Below are positions 1-13,202 of a DNA stretch of 64,000 nucleotides, one piece after another (positions within the stretch are counted from its first letter, which is position 1; the number at the start of each line of letters is the position of its first letter). Source of the DNA: Botryotinia globosa (Eukaryota; Ascomycota; Leotiomycetes; Helotiales; Sclerotiniaceae). Below the pieces are notes generated by a model. The model ran no database searches and was not told the origin of the DNA. It saw only the letters and a program-made list of their open reading frames with translations. Both the position numbers and the translations under genes were made by a program. The DNA lies in assembly GCA_014898425.1 (NCBI GenBank), contig RCSZ01000015.1, positions 682,001 through 746,000 of the forward strand, read 5' to 3'.

Positions 1-3000
1 ACATGAATAATTGTGGTAGCATTTTGACGAAGATCTTCCAATACATCTCTTGAAAGACCTAACTCAATTTGATCTAGTTTCACAGCTCTGCACTCGATAT
101 TTTGGGCAGTGAATTCCGAGTTTTCGGGATAATGAGACTGCAACGCCCATTCTACTCTCTCACGAGCTTGGTCGTCATTTTTGGCTCGAACGAAGCAAAC
201 GATCCGAAGTGCCTCATGACTTGTAGTCATATATTGCAACAATTCGACTATGTTTATACCAAGAGTACCAGTGACTCCAGTTACAATCTATATTATTCGT
301 TAAAACATTCTTCTTAGAGGCGTTGGGTATGCTATATACACCGATTGATTAAATACTTACTATGGTTTCTTTGTCAGGTGTGTTACATGATTCTGTTTCG
401 TCCTTGAACGATTTACTAAAGTGTTCAACCATACTGTTCATCTGATGCGCTTCATCCTTCTCATTCTCGGTAATGGATCCATTCTGAGAGGCTTTGATAT
501 ATTCGGTAAGCCTAGTTCACATTGTCAGTCTCTCACTGCAGCAGAAAAATTCTACCATCCCGGAATCTTGAGATGTGAGAAAAATATTTGACAAAATCAA
601 TGTCTGGTATCATTGATGATCGAGTACTTACGCTGAGACGCTACCACATTGGTAAACTAAGTTCCAAGGAAAGGGTTTAGACCCGCGAAGGAATGCCTGC
701 AAATTCATCAGCGTGAAAATATCAAGTTCAAGAATGAAATTTAGTTACCAAATTGATATGCGAGCGAATTCGCGTCGCCTGAACAGAATCGATGTGATGA
801 GCCCGAAAGTCGGAGTCATATTTCAGGTCTATTGGAGCGCCAATGGCTGTTTTGACAACTTCCATTACACTTTCTAATGAGACTTCACTGTTGAACGCTG
901 ACGCATCACCATCATAAGCACATTTGATATCGGAATCATAGAGCATGTTGGCACTTTGCCTCTTTGTAGTTCCCTTGGCGGTCTTCTCCAAAGATTCGGT
1001 GTGTGGTTTTAAGACTAACATGTCTTTGTAAATTTTTGCATGGGGTGGAACCATTTTGTTCACGTCCTCGACATACGGCCAAATTATGTCCCTGAATTCA
1101 TCATCGCTGAAATTACTTGTAGCATTCTGTGACTTGATGATTATTACTCCAGGGTACATTTGTCCATTTCCGAAGACAAACGCATCTTTTATATATGGAA
1201 ACCTCTTCAATGCTTCTTCAGTGTAAATAGGATCGAATTTTTTGCCAGTCGAAAGAGTGATTTGGGCATCACCTCTACCAACATGTTTCCATGCATTCTT
1301 TATAGAAGGATGTGGCTCAAATAAATCGCTTGTTGCGAAGCATCCATCCTCTCGATTTGCCTTTGGAAATTGTGGCCAGTCACTCATGACCACCAGTTCA
1401 AATCTATCAGAACCATCATTTAGCGGCTCAAACTTGATAGAATTAACACCTTCCGGAGCTCTGAAATATTGCCACTCTTTGTCGGTTTTGTAATTTCGGT
1501 GGGTCGAGAGAAGAAATGAGCACTCTGCACTACCATAACGAGAAACAAGATTGATTCCTTCAGAGATGAGTAGTTTTCCGTCTTCTTCTGGCAAACTAGC
1601 GCCACCTACACCCACAATATCCATAGTACGAAGAAATTCAAGTCCTCTAGATGTCGTGGAAAGCATTTGTGCTATCGTCGGGACACATGAGAAATATGTT
1701 GACTTTGGAATTTGATTGGACAATCTAAGCGTAAACGATTTTGATCTGGATCGTGTTCCAAACTCGTGCACTCTACGTATAGACGATCCATACTTCTCTT
1801 TTATTTGCGAGAAACAATTAATAATTGTCTCCGAAGTAAGTGGGCGTTGGCCATCAGGAGCAAGACAGATTGTTGATAAACTTGTCCAAGCACGCAAACA
1901 ATCGGCAATGCCGCCGGTGTATAGAGGTGTTGTGGTAAAGGACAATGTTCCGCGACCATCCAAAATTGGCAGAACTCCGCATGCAACATGGTGAGTGTAG
2001 GGAACGGGCTTTGGAAGGCCAGAGGTGCCAGAGGTATGATGATTGTAAGCTAGAGTTTTACCCGTGACCTTATACGATGGAATGAGTGATGGAATTCTCT
2101 CGGCATGTGAACTTAATTCCATAGTAAATTTCCTTGAATACCCCCGCATCTGAAGTGGAATGTTGCATGAGATCTTCTCGAGTTTCTGGATTTCCTCATA
2201 TTGTTGTAAGAGGTCAAAGTCGTAAAATACAATATCAATATCGCATTGTTTGCAAAGATGCTGGACAGCTTCCGAGCTAAGTGATGGCCTATGTTGTGTC
2301 AATATAAACGGATGATGTAAATTCTAGAACCCAATTCATCGTTTGATGGTTTAACTCTTCAACGAGATTTTGAATTGTGAACTTTCCATCCAGTCTGCTA
2401 CAAAATACCCCGCCAAAAAGAAGTGCTCAAGACTGGAGAGATTTTCAACTTACACCATGACCATAACGGATACTCCCAGTCGCATTAATGCTAGCCACCT
2501 GAATAGAAAAGCCAAATCACTTCTACCCATGAGACCGACACACTTGGGGCGTGTTGAATCTGTTGCAGTCGTATTCTCAGAGGGAAAAAGCTCCTCGGAA
2601 GATGCTAATTTGTGGGACAATCTCAATGAACAATCTCGAAGTTCTTGGAAATTATAAAAATGGACCTTCCATTCTGTACGAGCCACTTCAGTACCAGCGC
2701 CACTGACTCCATTGCCATTTAAAACTTGTATTGGGTTATTTTCTGGTGAGGTATGTCTTGTTTCTCTTCTTCCATTGCTAGAAGATAGAGAACTAGAGAA
2801 TGAAGATGCTCCCTGACCATTCAATACTCGTTTGGTACCATAAGATGATCCAGCGGTTGAGTTCTCCCCAGAATCTTTCCTATTGTCGATTTCTTCAAGG
2901 ATGCCTATGGCTAATTGGTCTCCATACTTCTCAGCATGGTGATCGAGGAGTTCATTGATTGTGTCATACTCATCGACCGGAGTTAATTTTCTGCTACTGG

Positions 3001-3079
3001 CTTCACCCAATGTACAAGTGAAATAATTAAGATCACCTGGAGCAATGGAAGCCATTGTAGGTAGAGGTGGGATACCCAA
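1..3079 (-). CDS. NRPS-like adenylate-forming reductase (A-T-R), 3' end off window
   Basis: Exons (minus): 3079-2454, 2288-749, 696-632, 511-361, 287 to beyond base 1. All four junctions keep frame. Product so far is about 889 residues. An AMP-binding domain comes first; its A3 core SGTSGLPKP is near residues 295-303 and YGSAE follows. A carrier domain ends in HHIDSVQATRIR with the phosphopantetheine serine near 710. A thioester-reductase (Rossmann) domain then starts with VTGVTGTLG near 796-804. The family activates a carboxylic acid as adenylate, holds it on the carrier as a thioester and reduces it with NAD(P)H to an aldehyde or alcohol. The first intron (2289-2453) is unusually long at 165 nt; its CATAG acceptor was chosen because it alone gives a colinear A-domain alignment. 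The ATG at 3079 was chosen; one 24 nt further in is possible. The C-terminal part of the reductase lies outside. Acid substrate unknown. It is separated from the 33-57 kb cluster by housekeeping genes. Confidence 0.9.
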
Positions 3080-4332
3080 AAATGTTGACGAAGCAAAAAA
3101 GAAAAGAGTTGATGTAACGATTCAGGAAGATTCGAAGAGGAAATACTCTAAGAAGCACCGCTCATAAACAATACATTAGAAGAAGGAACCCACGGCACTG
3201 ACCGGAGCACCTGGAGGGGAAACTGCATCTTAGAAAAGGCTAAAAGGATAGCTGCTCTGAGCCAAGTCTTGATTGGCAACTTCAAGATATGATCTTTGAC
3301 TTGGAAGCTCTTTACTTGTCAATGTGTCATATTCCCAGGGGTTGAAATTGACTAGATGCGGAATGTAGTGATAGGTCGAGTAGATCTGCTAAAATTGCCT
3401 TTGTTTACTTGGTCCCAAATGCCAGCGTCATGACTATTTACTATTCGCCGCTTCATAATAATGAACAACAGGTAGAAGACCTAGGTTTGCCATCATTGTT
3501 GATGAAAATAGGGTGACTATACCCCCCCCATTAATAGATAATTGTTCATAGTCGATACAATTGTATAACTTAGAACCTCGAAATTTATCACAAAAGAATT
3601 CATCCAGTGACGATGAATCGAGTAGAGCTGGTGAGCTCAGTAATCACATGACTAATCGATTTCTACGGTTAACCATAAGAACATTTAAGGTTACGAATTC
3701 ACTCCTCGAACGCGAGAGAGCTACAGTATTTCTTTTTATCTGGCTCCCTCGATCCTGTATGAATTCCTTCCTCTTGGGGACATACCTACTTCTTGACACC
3801 TTCAAATAATCCAAGTACAATAATATATTTCTAAAAAGGTACGTACGCGACATATTGCTCTTCATTGATGAATGATTGGAACTTCTCATGTAGAGTTTGC
3901 TTCTCTGATGTCTTTCCTGAGAAAGTCTGGGAAATCTATAAAGTCTGGATATTGCAGAGGTTTTATGTGTATATCACCACTGTTTGAAAAACGCTCTCCA
4001 TTTGATTCGAGTTGAATCAACTTGTCGTTCAAGAAGACCACCATCACAATTGTGTTTGTTGGACTCTCCCCTTTTTCAGTGGACACGTGATCTCATCTTG
4101 ATATGTGATTCGCACTGAGAGTATCATAACCTACAAGTGTCAGTTTGCGTCTACTGCAGTGACATAGTACCAAGATCCATTGTACAAAGATACACCACAT
4201 GTTCTTTCATATTCTGCATATTAGGTCCGGTTTCCTACTTCAAGAACCAAATACTAATAAGTGTCCTTCCTACTGATAGATCTTCTCAGTAATCATTTTC
4301 AACCAAACCGTTATTCAAGTCCAGCTTTTACC
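3080..4332. other. Divergent intergenic region between NRPS-like gene and histone-fold gene
   Basis: This 1.25-kb stretch separates the divergently transcribed NRPS-like gene and the histone-fold gene, so it should hold both promoters. A C8 run lies at about 3522-3529. A 66-codon open frame on the minus strand (3886-4086) has no ATG start and no recognisable domain. I see no convincing gene. Confidence 0.6.
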
Positions 4333-5374
4333 ATGCCTTCCAATCATTCTTCAGTTCCTCTTCAAGAGGTAACAGGAACAACTCAATTGCCTTGTAAGTT
4401 TCCAAACACCCCCAAAGCTCCCTTTCCGCCAACTGACATTCACCAGTATCACGTATCAAGAAGATAATCGGGACTGATCAAGACATAAACATGTGTTCCA
4501 ACAATGCCGCATTTGTTATTGCTCTAGCCACCGTATATTATTGATCTCTATCTGATATTCTTTATACAAAAGCTAAGTATACATTTCAGGAAATGTTCAT
4601 TCAATACATGGCCGAATCAGGCCACAACGTTGTCAAGTCTGAACGCAAACCTCGTCGTAATATTCAATATCGTGATCTTTGTAGGTCTATCCTCTCTTAA
4701 ATTGCATCATCGGGATTCTCCCTCCATCATGAAGTTCAATAAACACTCTCCGTCCTCTCTCAAACCACACCCACTAACACCCCCCAGCCTCCGCCGTCTC
4801 CCACATCGACAACCTCGAATTCCTCAGCGACATCGTCCCCAAGACCGTCCCCCTGAAGCTCGTCAAAGCCAACGCCCACCTAGCCAACAACCTCACAAAA
4901 ACCAAATCCACCGCCTCCCCCACCAACCCTCCCTTTCCCCAACTCCCCACCTCACAACCCGGTCCCTCATCCGCAACCGCAAACCCCAACTCCTTCCCTC
5001 AATCCCCCCTCCTCGACACAGCTCCTCCCCGCGTTTCCGTCTCCGGCCTGTTAGAAGACTCCGCATCCACTTCCGCATCTACTTCCACACCCACTCTCAA
5101 CAAAATCCAAATCCAACCCCAACCCCCAGCTCAACCCCAAACTCAAAACAACTCCCCCACGCAAGCCACCACCGCTGCCGCCACCACCCCCGCCCACCCC
5201 ATCACCATCCCCAATGGCTTCACCCCCGCCAACAAACCCCCAAAACAGCAAGAACAGCGAAGAGTCAGCACCGCCACCGAAGACGAAGATCCCAATGCGC
5301 AATTGCGCATGGAGAGTCAGGCGAACAGCGACGATCACGATGAGGAAGAAGATGATGATGTCGAGATGAGTTAG
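4333..5374 (+). CDS. CBF/NF-Y histone-fold protein, Dpb3/POLE4-like
   Basis: Exons 4333-4393, 4447-4532, 4590-4680, 4788-5374; frame holds through three introns and gives 274 residues. Residues about 18-85 form a CBF/NF-Y histone fold: LPLSRIKKIIGTDQDINM, then SNNAAFVIALATEMFIQYMA, then a basic stretch and YRDLSSAVSHIDNLEFL. This pattern fits the Dpb3/POLE4 (DNA polymerase epsilon small subunit) and CHRAC-like branch rather than NF-YB or NF-YC. The remaining about 190 residues are low-complexity, rich in P, T, S and Q, and end in a very acidic tail (DDHDEEEDDDVEMS). The protein probably pairs with another histone-fold partner in the nucleus, in replication or chromatin remodelling. The long C-rich fourth exon also stays open in another frame, which is a shadow. 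Which histone-fold subfamily it belongs to is uncertain without alignment. Confidence 0.85.
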
Positions 5375-6003
5375 TCAGTATGACATGTCATGTCATGGGT
5401 TGTGTTTTTCAGGGGTTTCTTTTTGGATCTTCGCGTGCATTCCCCTTTTTTTCTTCTTGGGTTTCTTGCACTGGAGATGTGGTTGAGTCAAGATGATAGG
5501 GGATGGAGGAGAGGAAGTCGTATTGTAGAATTGTAGACAGGTCGGAGTGTAGTTGGTTGAGTGCGCGGGTATGGGAGTTTGTATTATAGATATCACATCA
5601 CATCAGAGTACAAAAGCAAAGATTAAAACCAAATCACGAGAGCCATATAAATAATGTAAATATAAAATTATGTGCATAACCGTGAAATTTCTTCTGTGGA
5701 GAGTAGAATGCTATACTATGCTATGCTATCCATTCATTGCATTCCATCACATGCACACATCAACAACATCATCTCGACCAAAACGCCCAGCGATATGTAA
5801 CCGATACGAAGTACTTTTCTCTCTTTCCTTTTGATATATCATGATTTAATATCATCTGATTCATATCCTCTCATATCCTTTCATCCCGACGGGACTAGAC
5901 CTAAAGCGCTTTAACTAGGTAGGTAGGTACGCATTTATTATAACCCCTTCTTTATAGCACCTATATGCAATTTATTCCTCTCCTCTCTTCAACTTTTCTC
6001 TCT
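5375..6003. other. Convergent 3' intergenic region with GGTA repeat
   Basis: The region lies between the stop codons of the plus-strand histone-fold gene and the minus-strand U2A' gene, so it holds the two 3' UTRs. An AGGTAGGTAGGTAC tract lies near 5917-5930. No ORF of note. Confidence 0.6.
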
Positions 6004-7264
6004 TTATTCTTCCATTGGATCATCGCCTTGCGCAGCCGCCGGAACTCTTCCTTCATTCAACTCCTTCTCCAATTTAATAATCTCCTGCAAACTCTTTGCA
6101 TTCTTGATTAATTCCTCGACCTTCTTTCGTTCGGAATCGGTAAGCTTGACGCGATAGGATTTGGAACTTGAGGATGTAGATGCGCCATTGGTGATGCTTG
6201 ATGTGTCAAATGTGTGAGATTTAATGCCCATAATCTGTGAGAATGGATAAGTTAATATGGCCGTCTTAGAAGAGGACTGAGAAGAATGTAATCTTACCTT
6301 TGATGCAAGAGCAGATGGTTCTGCAAATGTACCAAATAACTCTCGAGCTCTTTCCCGCTCTACAGCTTTGACTTTCTTGTAATCCAGAAATCGCACATTG
6401 GGACATCGAAAGAGAACCCATTCTCTATAATGCTGTTATGCGCATCCATCAATTAGCTTCAACCAACTTCTTTGTTCATTTTCCAACAAAACATCAAACC
6501 AGGTCCCTCATTCTCCCCAACACAAAACAAGATAGAAAATAACGCACCTCCTTCCTAGTCACCGGATTCTCCATCAAAACCAAACTTGTCAACCTCGCAC
6601 ACCCCGCCAATCCATCCAAATCCGCCAACTCAGCTACATTATTACTCGTCAAAACCAACGTGGTCAAGTTCGGTAATGAATTTGCCAACGTAGGTGAGAT
6701 ACTCGAGACGCGATTGCGAGCTAGGAGAAGCGTTCTTAAACGTGGGCTGAGTGGGAAGTTGCTGAGGAGTTGAATATCATTGTCTGTGAAATCGATTGCG
6801 TCGTGTGGCTAAGTTCCCGTTAGTATACTACCTTGCAGGTATGTGAAGCTTTTAAGTTAAAGCTGAAGGCAAAGGCGAAGGAAAAGAACCGGTCTTCCTC
6901 CCACCATCCTTCCAATTCTCCTTGATCTTGCTCTTGCCCTACCACTCTCCTCTCCCAACCCCAAACCAATAGGCAACAAACAATCAAACCCCAAGAAAAC
7001 AACAACAACAAGAACAAGAAAAAAACAATCAAACTCACCCCCGCAACTCCCAAATTTTCCACCGCCGGAATCTTATGACCTGCAAACCACCAAACAAACC
7101 AGTATCAACTCAGCTCTTTTCAAAAGTGTAGTATAGGGAGCTTCCCCTCCGTTCTTAACAGGAAAATCAAAGATTTAAAACGCACCTCGAAGATCTAATT
7201 CGCGTTCCTTGAGTGGATTGAGATAGGAAAGGGAGGATTGGATTAAGTCGGCCGTGAGACGCAT
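6004..7264 (-). CDS. LEA1: U2 snRNP component A' (U2A'/Lea1)
   Basis: Exons (minus): 7264-7186, 7079-7039, 6808-6548, 6432-6298, 6234-6004; five exons in frame give 248 residues, the usual size of U2A'. The start MRLTADLIQSSLSYLNPL..ERELDLRG is the family N-terminus. Leucine-rich repeats follow (DAIDFTDNDI, LRTLLLARNRVSSI, LTTLVLTSNNVAEL, LTSLVLMENPVTRKE), then the capping motif HYREWVLFRCPNVRFLDYKKV. The C-terminal part is basic and then acidic (DDPMEE). U2A' binds U2B'' and U2 snRNA stem-loop IV and helps the U2 snRNP recognise the branch site in the nucleus. Four introns in 0.75 kb of coding sequence is high for the window. Family assignment is firm; the gene symbol follows the yeast name. 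Confidence 0.95.
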
Positions 7265-7773
7265 GATTGATTGATGTTTCCGAAGTTAGTCAATAAATTG
7301 TTCTGGCGGCGGGATACCAAGAGATGTGAGGATATATGTGAAGGTCGTAGGGTCGTGAGGTGCTTGAATGGGTCGCAAGGCTGATATTATGATGCTCGCA
7401 ATCTAGAAATTATTTTGGTGAGCTAAGCTTTGATTTCGCGCTAACCGGTTTTCAATTGTCAGCCTTTTGGACAGTCATCCCAAGGTAGGTAGGTACACAC
7501 AAGGATTCACTTCCATCCGAAATATATCTACCGGTATATAGGTATATATATATATATATACGATTACTATTAATTAATTCAGGTAAATTATATTACAATC
7601 ACTTATTACTAGTTATTGTCTAATAGATGCAAAAGCCTATTGCTCAATCTCTGTATATTATACATCTCAAAAATACAAGAACCCGATTCCCCTCCTCATT
7701 CCATAGTTGTGTTCACTACCGTTTCCATTTAAATAACTCCGATCCTTCATATATTTTCATAAATCATCCTGAC
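7265..7773. other. Intergenic region between U2A' start and Vps15 stop; GGTA and TA repeats
   Basis: Holds the U2A' promoter side and the Vps15 3' UTR. An AGGTAGGTAGGTACAC tract is at about 7483-7498, and a TATATA run is near 7540-7561. No gene seen. Confidence 0.6.
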
Positions 7774-10700
7774 TCACTGGAAGACAAAGATAACTCCTCC
7801 TCTATCGACACTAACCACCATTCCATAGGGACTCTCTAACAACGCCACATCCAAAATTGAATCCAAATGCGCCCTCAATAATTGATGTCCTTGTAATGAA
7901 ATAATTGTACTCCTTGGCGCCTTTCCATTTCCTCTACTGCTTGCTTCAGATCTACCTCCATCATTGCCTCTATCTCTTGTTCCAACATTAGGAGCTGGTG
8001 GGGTTTGTCTAGGTACTCGCTCGTGGTTCATTGTAAGTATCGGTGTCGGATGAGAGGAAGTATATGATGGTTTAAGCTCGTCAGTCTCTAAACCACTCAC
8101 AACCATTGAACTTTCTACGCGTGATAAATCCCAGAATCGAATCTTACGGTCTGAACCACCCGTAATAACAAAACCATATTTGCCATCACGATTATCATCA
8201 TTAGTATCAGTACCAGCAATCATAGCACGAATTCCATAATTTGAGACACTGGCTGTTGGTTCGAGGGCCCCTGCAAAGCGACCAAGCATACCTTCTGGAC
8301 GATCTTCATCAACAGGCCAAGGTTCATAATTCTTTGGTGCCTCTCGACTTGATCCAGATCGATACACTTCTCGACATTGTGTCTTTTCAACATCCCAGAC
8401 GGTGATCTCTCCTTGTCCACTACCACCAGCGACACATACCCATCTACCTCGACCTCTAGTAGGATGGATTCGAATTCTGTAAATGGACGTGGATCCTGGA
8501 ACGCCCCAAGCCTTTAAACGGACCTTGAAACGTAAATCCCACAGATCCAAGATACCATGTGAAGTTCCTAGTAATAGCCAATTACGTTTCTTGTCGACAC
8601 AGAAACATGTTGGAGTGCCATGATGAACAGGATTCTCTAGAATGTAAAGGATGGTCATGGCTCTTAGGTCAATAGCCAATACTCTTGAACGATTCGTAGC
8701 GATAAGTAAAATCGAATTCGTTTCCAATTTAAAGTGCTCTGCCCATAGAGCAAATTCGTCTTTTGGTAGCTTGTATTCACGCAAGAGGCGAAGTTTACTA
8801 TATCTTCCCACACCACCACTTTGGATAAAATCAACTTTGACTACGTTGATGCTTCCATCACTTCCGCAGCTCACAAATGAATGTGTATGTTCCACGAAGC
8901 ATAACGCAGTAACTTTGGCATCATCCGCATGCTTGTGCGTCTGTCTGGATCGATGAGCGATATTCCGTTCAAGTCTACCGGTATCCCACACTTTTACGCA
9001 ACCATCATCTCCACCTGTGAGGAAGAATACATGATCTGGAGCAACAGCTATGTGATGTATTGGTCCAACATGCTCAGCAAAAGTAGCTACAAGACTACCT
9101 TCGGGTCTCCAGGGTTTATCCCCAGCTTGATTACTATTCCTATTAATAGCTCGGCGTCGACTCGAAGGAGCAATCATAGGTCCAAATTCAGCGATATCAT
9201 TGGGGTAATTATCCACATACATGGCATCCAGCATTCTAAGTATGTTTGGATCATTGCCTGAATAAGTATGAGCCGCTCTGAATCGTATTTCGTTGTTGGC
9301 AGAGGCATCTTGATCTTTTGTCAAAGCAATTGACAAAGGTTGAGGAGGTTGTGAGAAAGGACCTTCAACCTTGCCGAAAGCATTTGTTGAGGTGGTGCTT
9401 GTCTCGGGAACACTTTTCCCTGGCTCCTTGCGATTCATCAGAGTCATAGCAGAAGACTTATGACGGATGCCACGAATAGTATCCCCTGATTCAATAGACA
9501 TAGCGCCCAGTAGTGATGCTGTTCCATCATCGCTCATCTGACCTGTTGTGTCTGAACTTCCAGGACGGACTAGAGATCCCTTGCGTGGTGTCATAGATGA
9601 CCTTGGAGTCGCGGTATCCGCAGGGGACAAGAATGCCGGTGATAGAGTTGGAGAGTGTGGCTCTAATCCATTAGTAGTAATAGGCAAGCCAGCTTTCGAT
9701 CTATGACTATTTAGCGCAGAGCGTTTCCTTTTAGCGATTGAATCATCAATAGTCATGGAAGCATCAAGTAAAGCGTCGGCTATAGAGTGTTGCTCTCCAT
9801 TGACCTCTGAGCCGTTATTGATTTTGCGAGGTGGTTCTTCTGTAATCTGTTCATCAAACATCACTGTTTGTGGTGTAATATTGAAACTTCGGAGATTGAT
9901 GACATTATTGAGATATGTTGGATGTGTGGGACTCTCTCTAGCTTTGGAAGGTGCAAGGCGCCATATATACTCTCTCAAAGCGATCAGCTTTGCTTCGTCT
10001 TCGTGACTCATTCCTATGTTTCGTAATTTTGCCAGCCATTGTTCATCTTCTTCATTCTTTGGTATTCTGGATAAAGCATGATGACCAGACTCTTTAGATG
10101 AGACAGTAGGTACAAAACTGCTTGAATTGAAAGAGAATGTTCGTAACTGATTCACAGGTTTCCAGAATATTCCTCTATCAACTTTATTAGCCCAATTGAT
10201 AGACATATCAAGGACTGCCCTCGATAGTGGTCTTTTCATAGCATCAAGTAAAGTGACCTCCGAGTAATCGTTGACCCCTGTCTTGAGATATGGACGGACA
10301 AGTGGTAAGATGATGCATAAAATATCTGCACTGGACAAAAAAATAGTTGCCGATGAAATAAAATTCACTGCTGCCTCTCTGATCCAAATGTTAGGATGCA
10401 TCGTGAAGCGACTGACCACATCTACCATCTCCCAAATCTTTGACCGTTGGAACAAACCCAACTGTGCCATATCAGCAAATGAGTGAAGAACACTTCTTAC
10501 TACAAAATCTTCAGGATCCGTCAGAGCCTGAACCATCAACGGCAGTATGAATTCTTCAAGGCTGATACCGCCTAAGAAAGTTGCAACCCCAACAATAGTC
10601 TCGAAGAAAGCACACTTCAACATCCAATTTCGGTCATTCAAGTAAGTATTTAGATGACTCAAAATAATGTCATTCGAGTCTGCTGTGCCGAAAAACATAC

Positions 10701-12522
10701 ACAACTCTGGCACAGATCCTAGAAAAGCTCTTTTGACAGCAGAATCACTATCTGTAATCAAAGCCTTAGTATGTCCTTCGAAGACTTCAATAAGCTCATC
10801 TCGAGCTGTGTCAAATAGCCCTTGAAATGGTGCACCCTTGCTATTAGCATCGTCGGCATCGGGATCCGTAGAAGGAAGTGAACCATCTGACCTCAAAGTT
10901 GCAACCATATCAAGAAACTTGGAGGCTGAACTGGCAAGGCTTCCTATACATGCTGCATAGGTCGCCCTTACTAAAGGTCCTGGTTCTGTAGGTGATCCGG
11001 GGAGGAAAATATGCATTCGTGGCAATATGTATTCTGGAAATACATGTGCATTTATAGGTGAGACCACTGTAACAAGAGCCAAAAGTTGAGTTACTGTTCG
11101 AATAGCTGTTACTTTCACAAGCTCTGATTTATCCGTGAGTAAAGTCATAATATATGGTAGAACCCGGTCGAGTTTCGCTTCATCAGTCAACCTTTCGGCA
11201 AAAGCTAGTAATATATCGCAAGCTCGAATCTTTGCAGTGGCTCTCGCAGTATTTCGCATTGATGATACAACTAATGTGAGAAAAATCAAAGTTCCATCAT
11301 CTATAGGTCGTCTACCAAGAGCAGAAGCGAAATGCTCATTGTTTGGTATATTGAGATGTACAGGTATTGGCTGTAAGCCTGTTCCTGTAGATATGCTCTT
11401 GAAAGCTGGTGTTGGTTTTTCATTCTCATAACCTAAGAAGTAAGAAATCTTATCAAAGTCGTAATAGATGCGATCAATACGTTCATCGGCCTCACCAAGA
11501 TTTGCTGATGACCCAGATATTGGCGCTCTTCCAGATGACGGATCTGTAATTAAACCCATGTATTGATGTAAAAAACTGTAAAAGTAATCTGGAAACACCT
11601 TCTTCCTCCAAAACTGCAAATACTCTTCTGCTGAGTATCTAGATTCAGGACTCAATTGGATCATATGTGACACCATTTCTCGCACATCTTTATCCGTGAT
11701 TCGATTGAGCAACGAGGTGACTGGATCGTACTCCCCTCTGCGATATTGATACAATTGACTCAATGTGAAAATTGGAGCTTCTGTAAAAAGTTCCGCTATC
11801 ACGCACCCAACACTAAAGACATCCATGGCCCAAGTTATTGGTGCTTTGGGATCTGGTGTTTCTCCTGTCGCCAAAAACCGTTCCGGGGCTAAATAGCATG
11901 TTCTGCGTCCGGCAGTATCGAAATAATAGGAGAAATCCGCAGGGTTATCCTCCGGTAAGTTTGTTGGCTTAAACGAAGAAGAGAAATCAGACAGATATAA
12001 CCAATTCCATGACGTTACTAATGTATTCTCCGTCTTTATATCTCCATGGAACACATCTCTAGCATGACAGTCACGGACGGCGCATAAAAGCTGAAACGCA
12101 AGCCATTTCTTCTCGATATCCTCCAGAAAAGGTCTAGTACTCATGCGATCGTATAGGGAGCTGTATAAATATTGTCGAACAAGATAACCATTCGTTTCTG
12201 TTTCCGCGATACGTTGATAGGGGAGCGCATTCGGGACATCAGCCAGGGCTTTTCGTTCTCCTATACAAATGAATTAGATCCCATCAAAGAAAATCCATAT
12301 ACACAACTCACGGACTATCTTCTTCCTGTACTTCTTGAGATCCATGGCATAAGGCTTAACGACAACCTTGACAAGTACAACTCCATCTTGGCTACGAGCA
12401 CGAATACTTTTCATAAATCGGGCGGTTCCCATAGACTTTTCGTAAACCAGATCCGAGAGTTCTGGTACATCAATACCTGCAGAGCCCGCCGAGAGCGTCG
12501 TGAGGGAGAAACCTTGACCCAT
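7774..12522 (-). CDS. VPS15: Vps15, regulatory protein kinase of PI3-kinase complexes
   Basis: Exons (minus): 12522-12312 and 12260-7774, joined in frame to 1565 residues, the size expected for Vps15. The start MGQGFSL has glycine at position 2 and a serine at 6, a typical N-myristoylation signal. The kinase domain (about 20-330) has a lysine-rich strand VVLVKVVVKPY, the catalytic loop HGDIKTEN near 142, and DFSSS in place of the usual DFG near 162, as in this atypical family. HEAT repeats occupy the middle (for example VLPYIMTLLTDKSELVKVTAIRTV). A C-terminal WD40 propeller starts near 1140 (HVGPIHHIAVAPDHVFFLTGGDDGCVKVWD). Vps15 anchors and activates the Vps34 phosphatidylinositol 3-kinase on endosomal and autophagic membranes. 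A serine/threonine-rich disordered stretch separates HEAT and WD40 parts. The large exon has no intron in 4.5 kb. Confidence 0.96.
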
Positions 12523-13202
12523 GATTGTGATGAGCAGAAGTTCATCCGCCTGAAATCATGGATGTATGTTGCTGTTCTTTTTTGTTGAAACAATGAAGTG
12601 AAGCTTCCAGAAGCTGTAGTACGACAACTATGTTAGATATGACAGTGAATCATATCCACCAAGTAATTGTAGAATCGTTGTATTTGGCGCAAAGCATTTG
12701 GAGTCGTCGGTTTGAAGATGATGGTTTACGAATGGAGGTGGTTACTAAGCGATAGGGCGGTCATTATCTGATACTGTATGTATCTATCTTAAGCTAGGTA
12801 GCCAGCTACCCAAGTGGATACCTGGTAGCTTTCATGAAATCATCATCATGAATTCATTATTAATAGCAAGAGTTTGGTTCGATATTTCAAGAGAGCATTT
12901 CTCCATTATTTTTGAACAATTCATGACAATAAGAATCAAAGAATGGTTTCAACATGATCTGAATGTTTCCCATCACATCCTCCTGTTACACTCTCTTGCA
13001 TAAGACCAAATCATCAAATGAAGTGATAAAAGGTCATTGATTATAGCATCATGTCTGGTCGCCATTGATGGCATTTATAAGTACAGTGAGTTTTCCAGCT
13101 CATTTCATAGCTCCAACGATAGGTTCCTCAGACAACCCATCATCCCATGAATATACCGTTTTATATCTTGCTTGTAACACAATCATTTGGTATGCATTAC
13201 AT
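12523..13202. other. Vps15 promoter side / 3' UTR of small hydrophilic protein
   Basis: No gene seen. A GGTAG-rich palindromic tract (CTAGGTAGCCAGCTACC) is near 12795-12811. The rest is AT-rich and unremarkable. Confidence 0.55.

Noticed and set aside
4630..5343. 237-codon Pro/His/Arg-rich plus-strand ORF
   Set aside because: It is another frame of the C-rich fourth exon of the histone-fold gene; the composition is explained by shifted reading.
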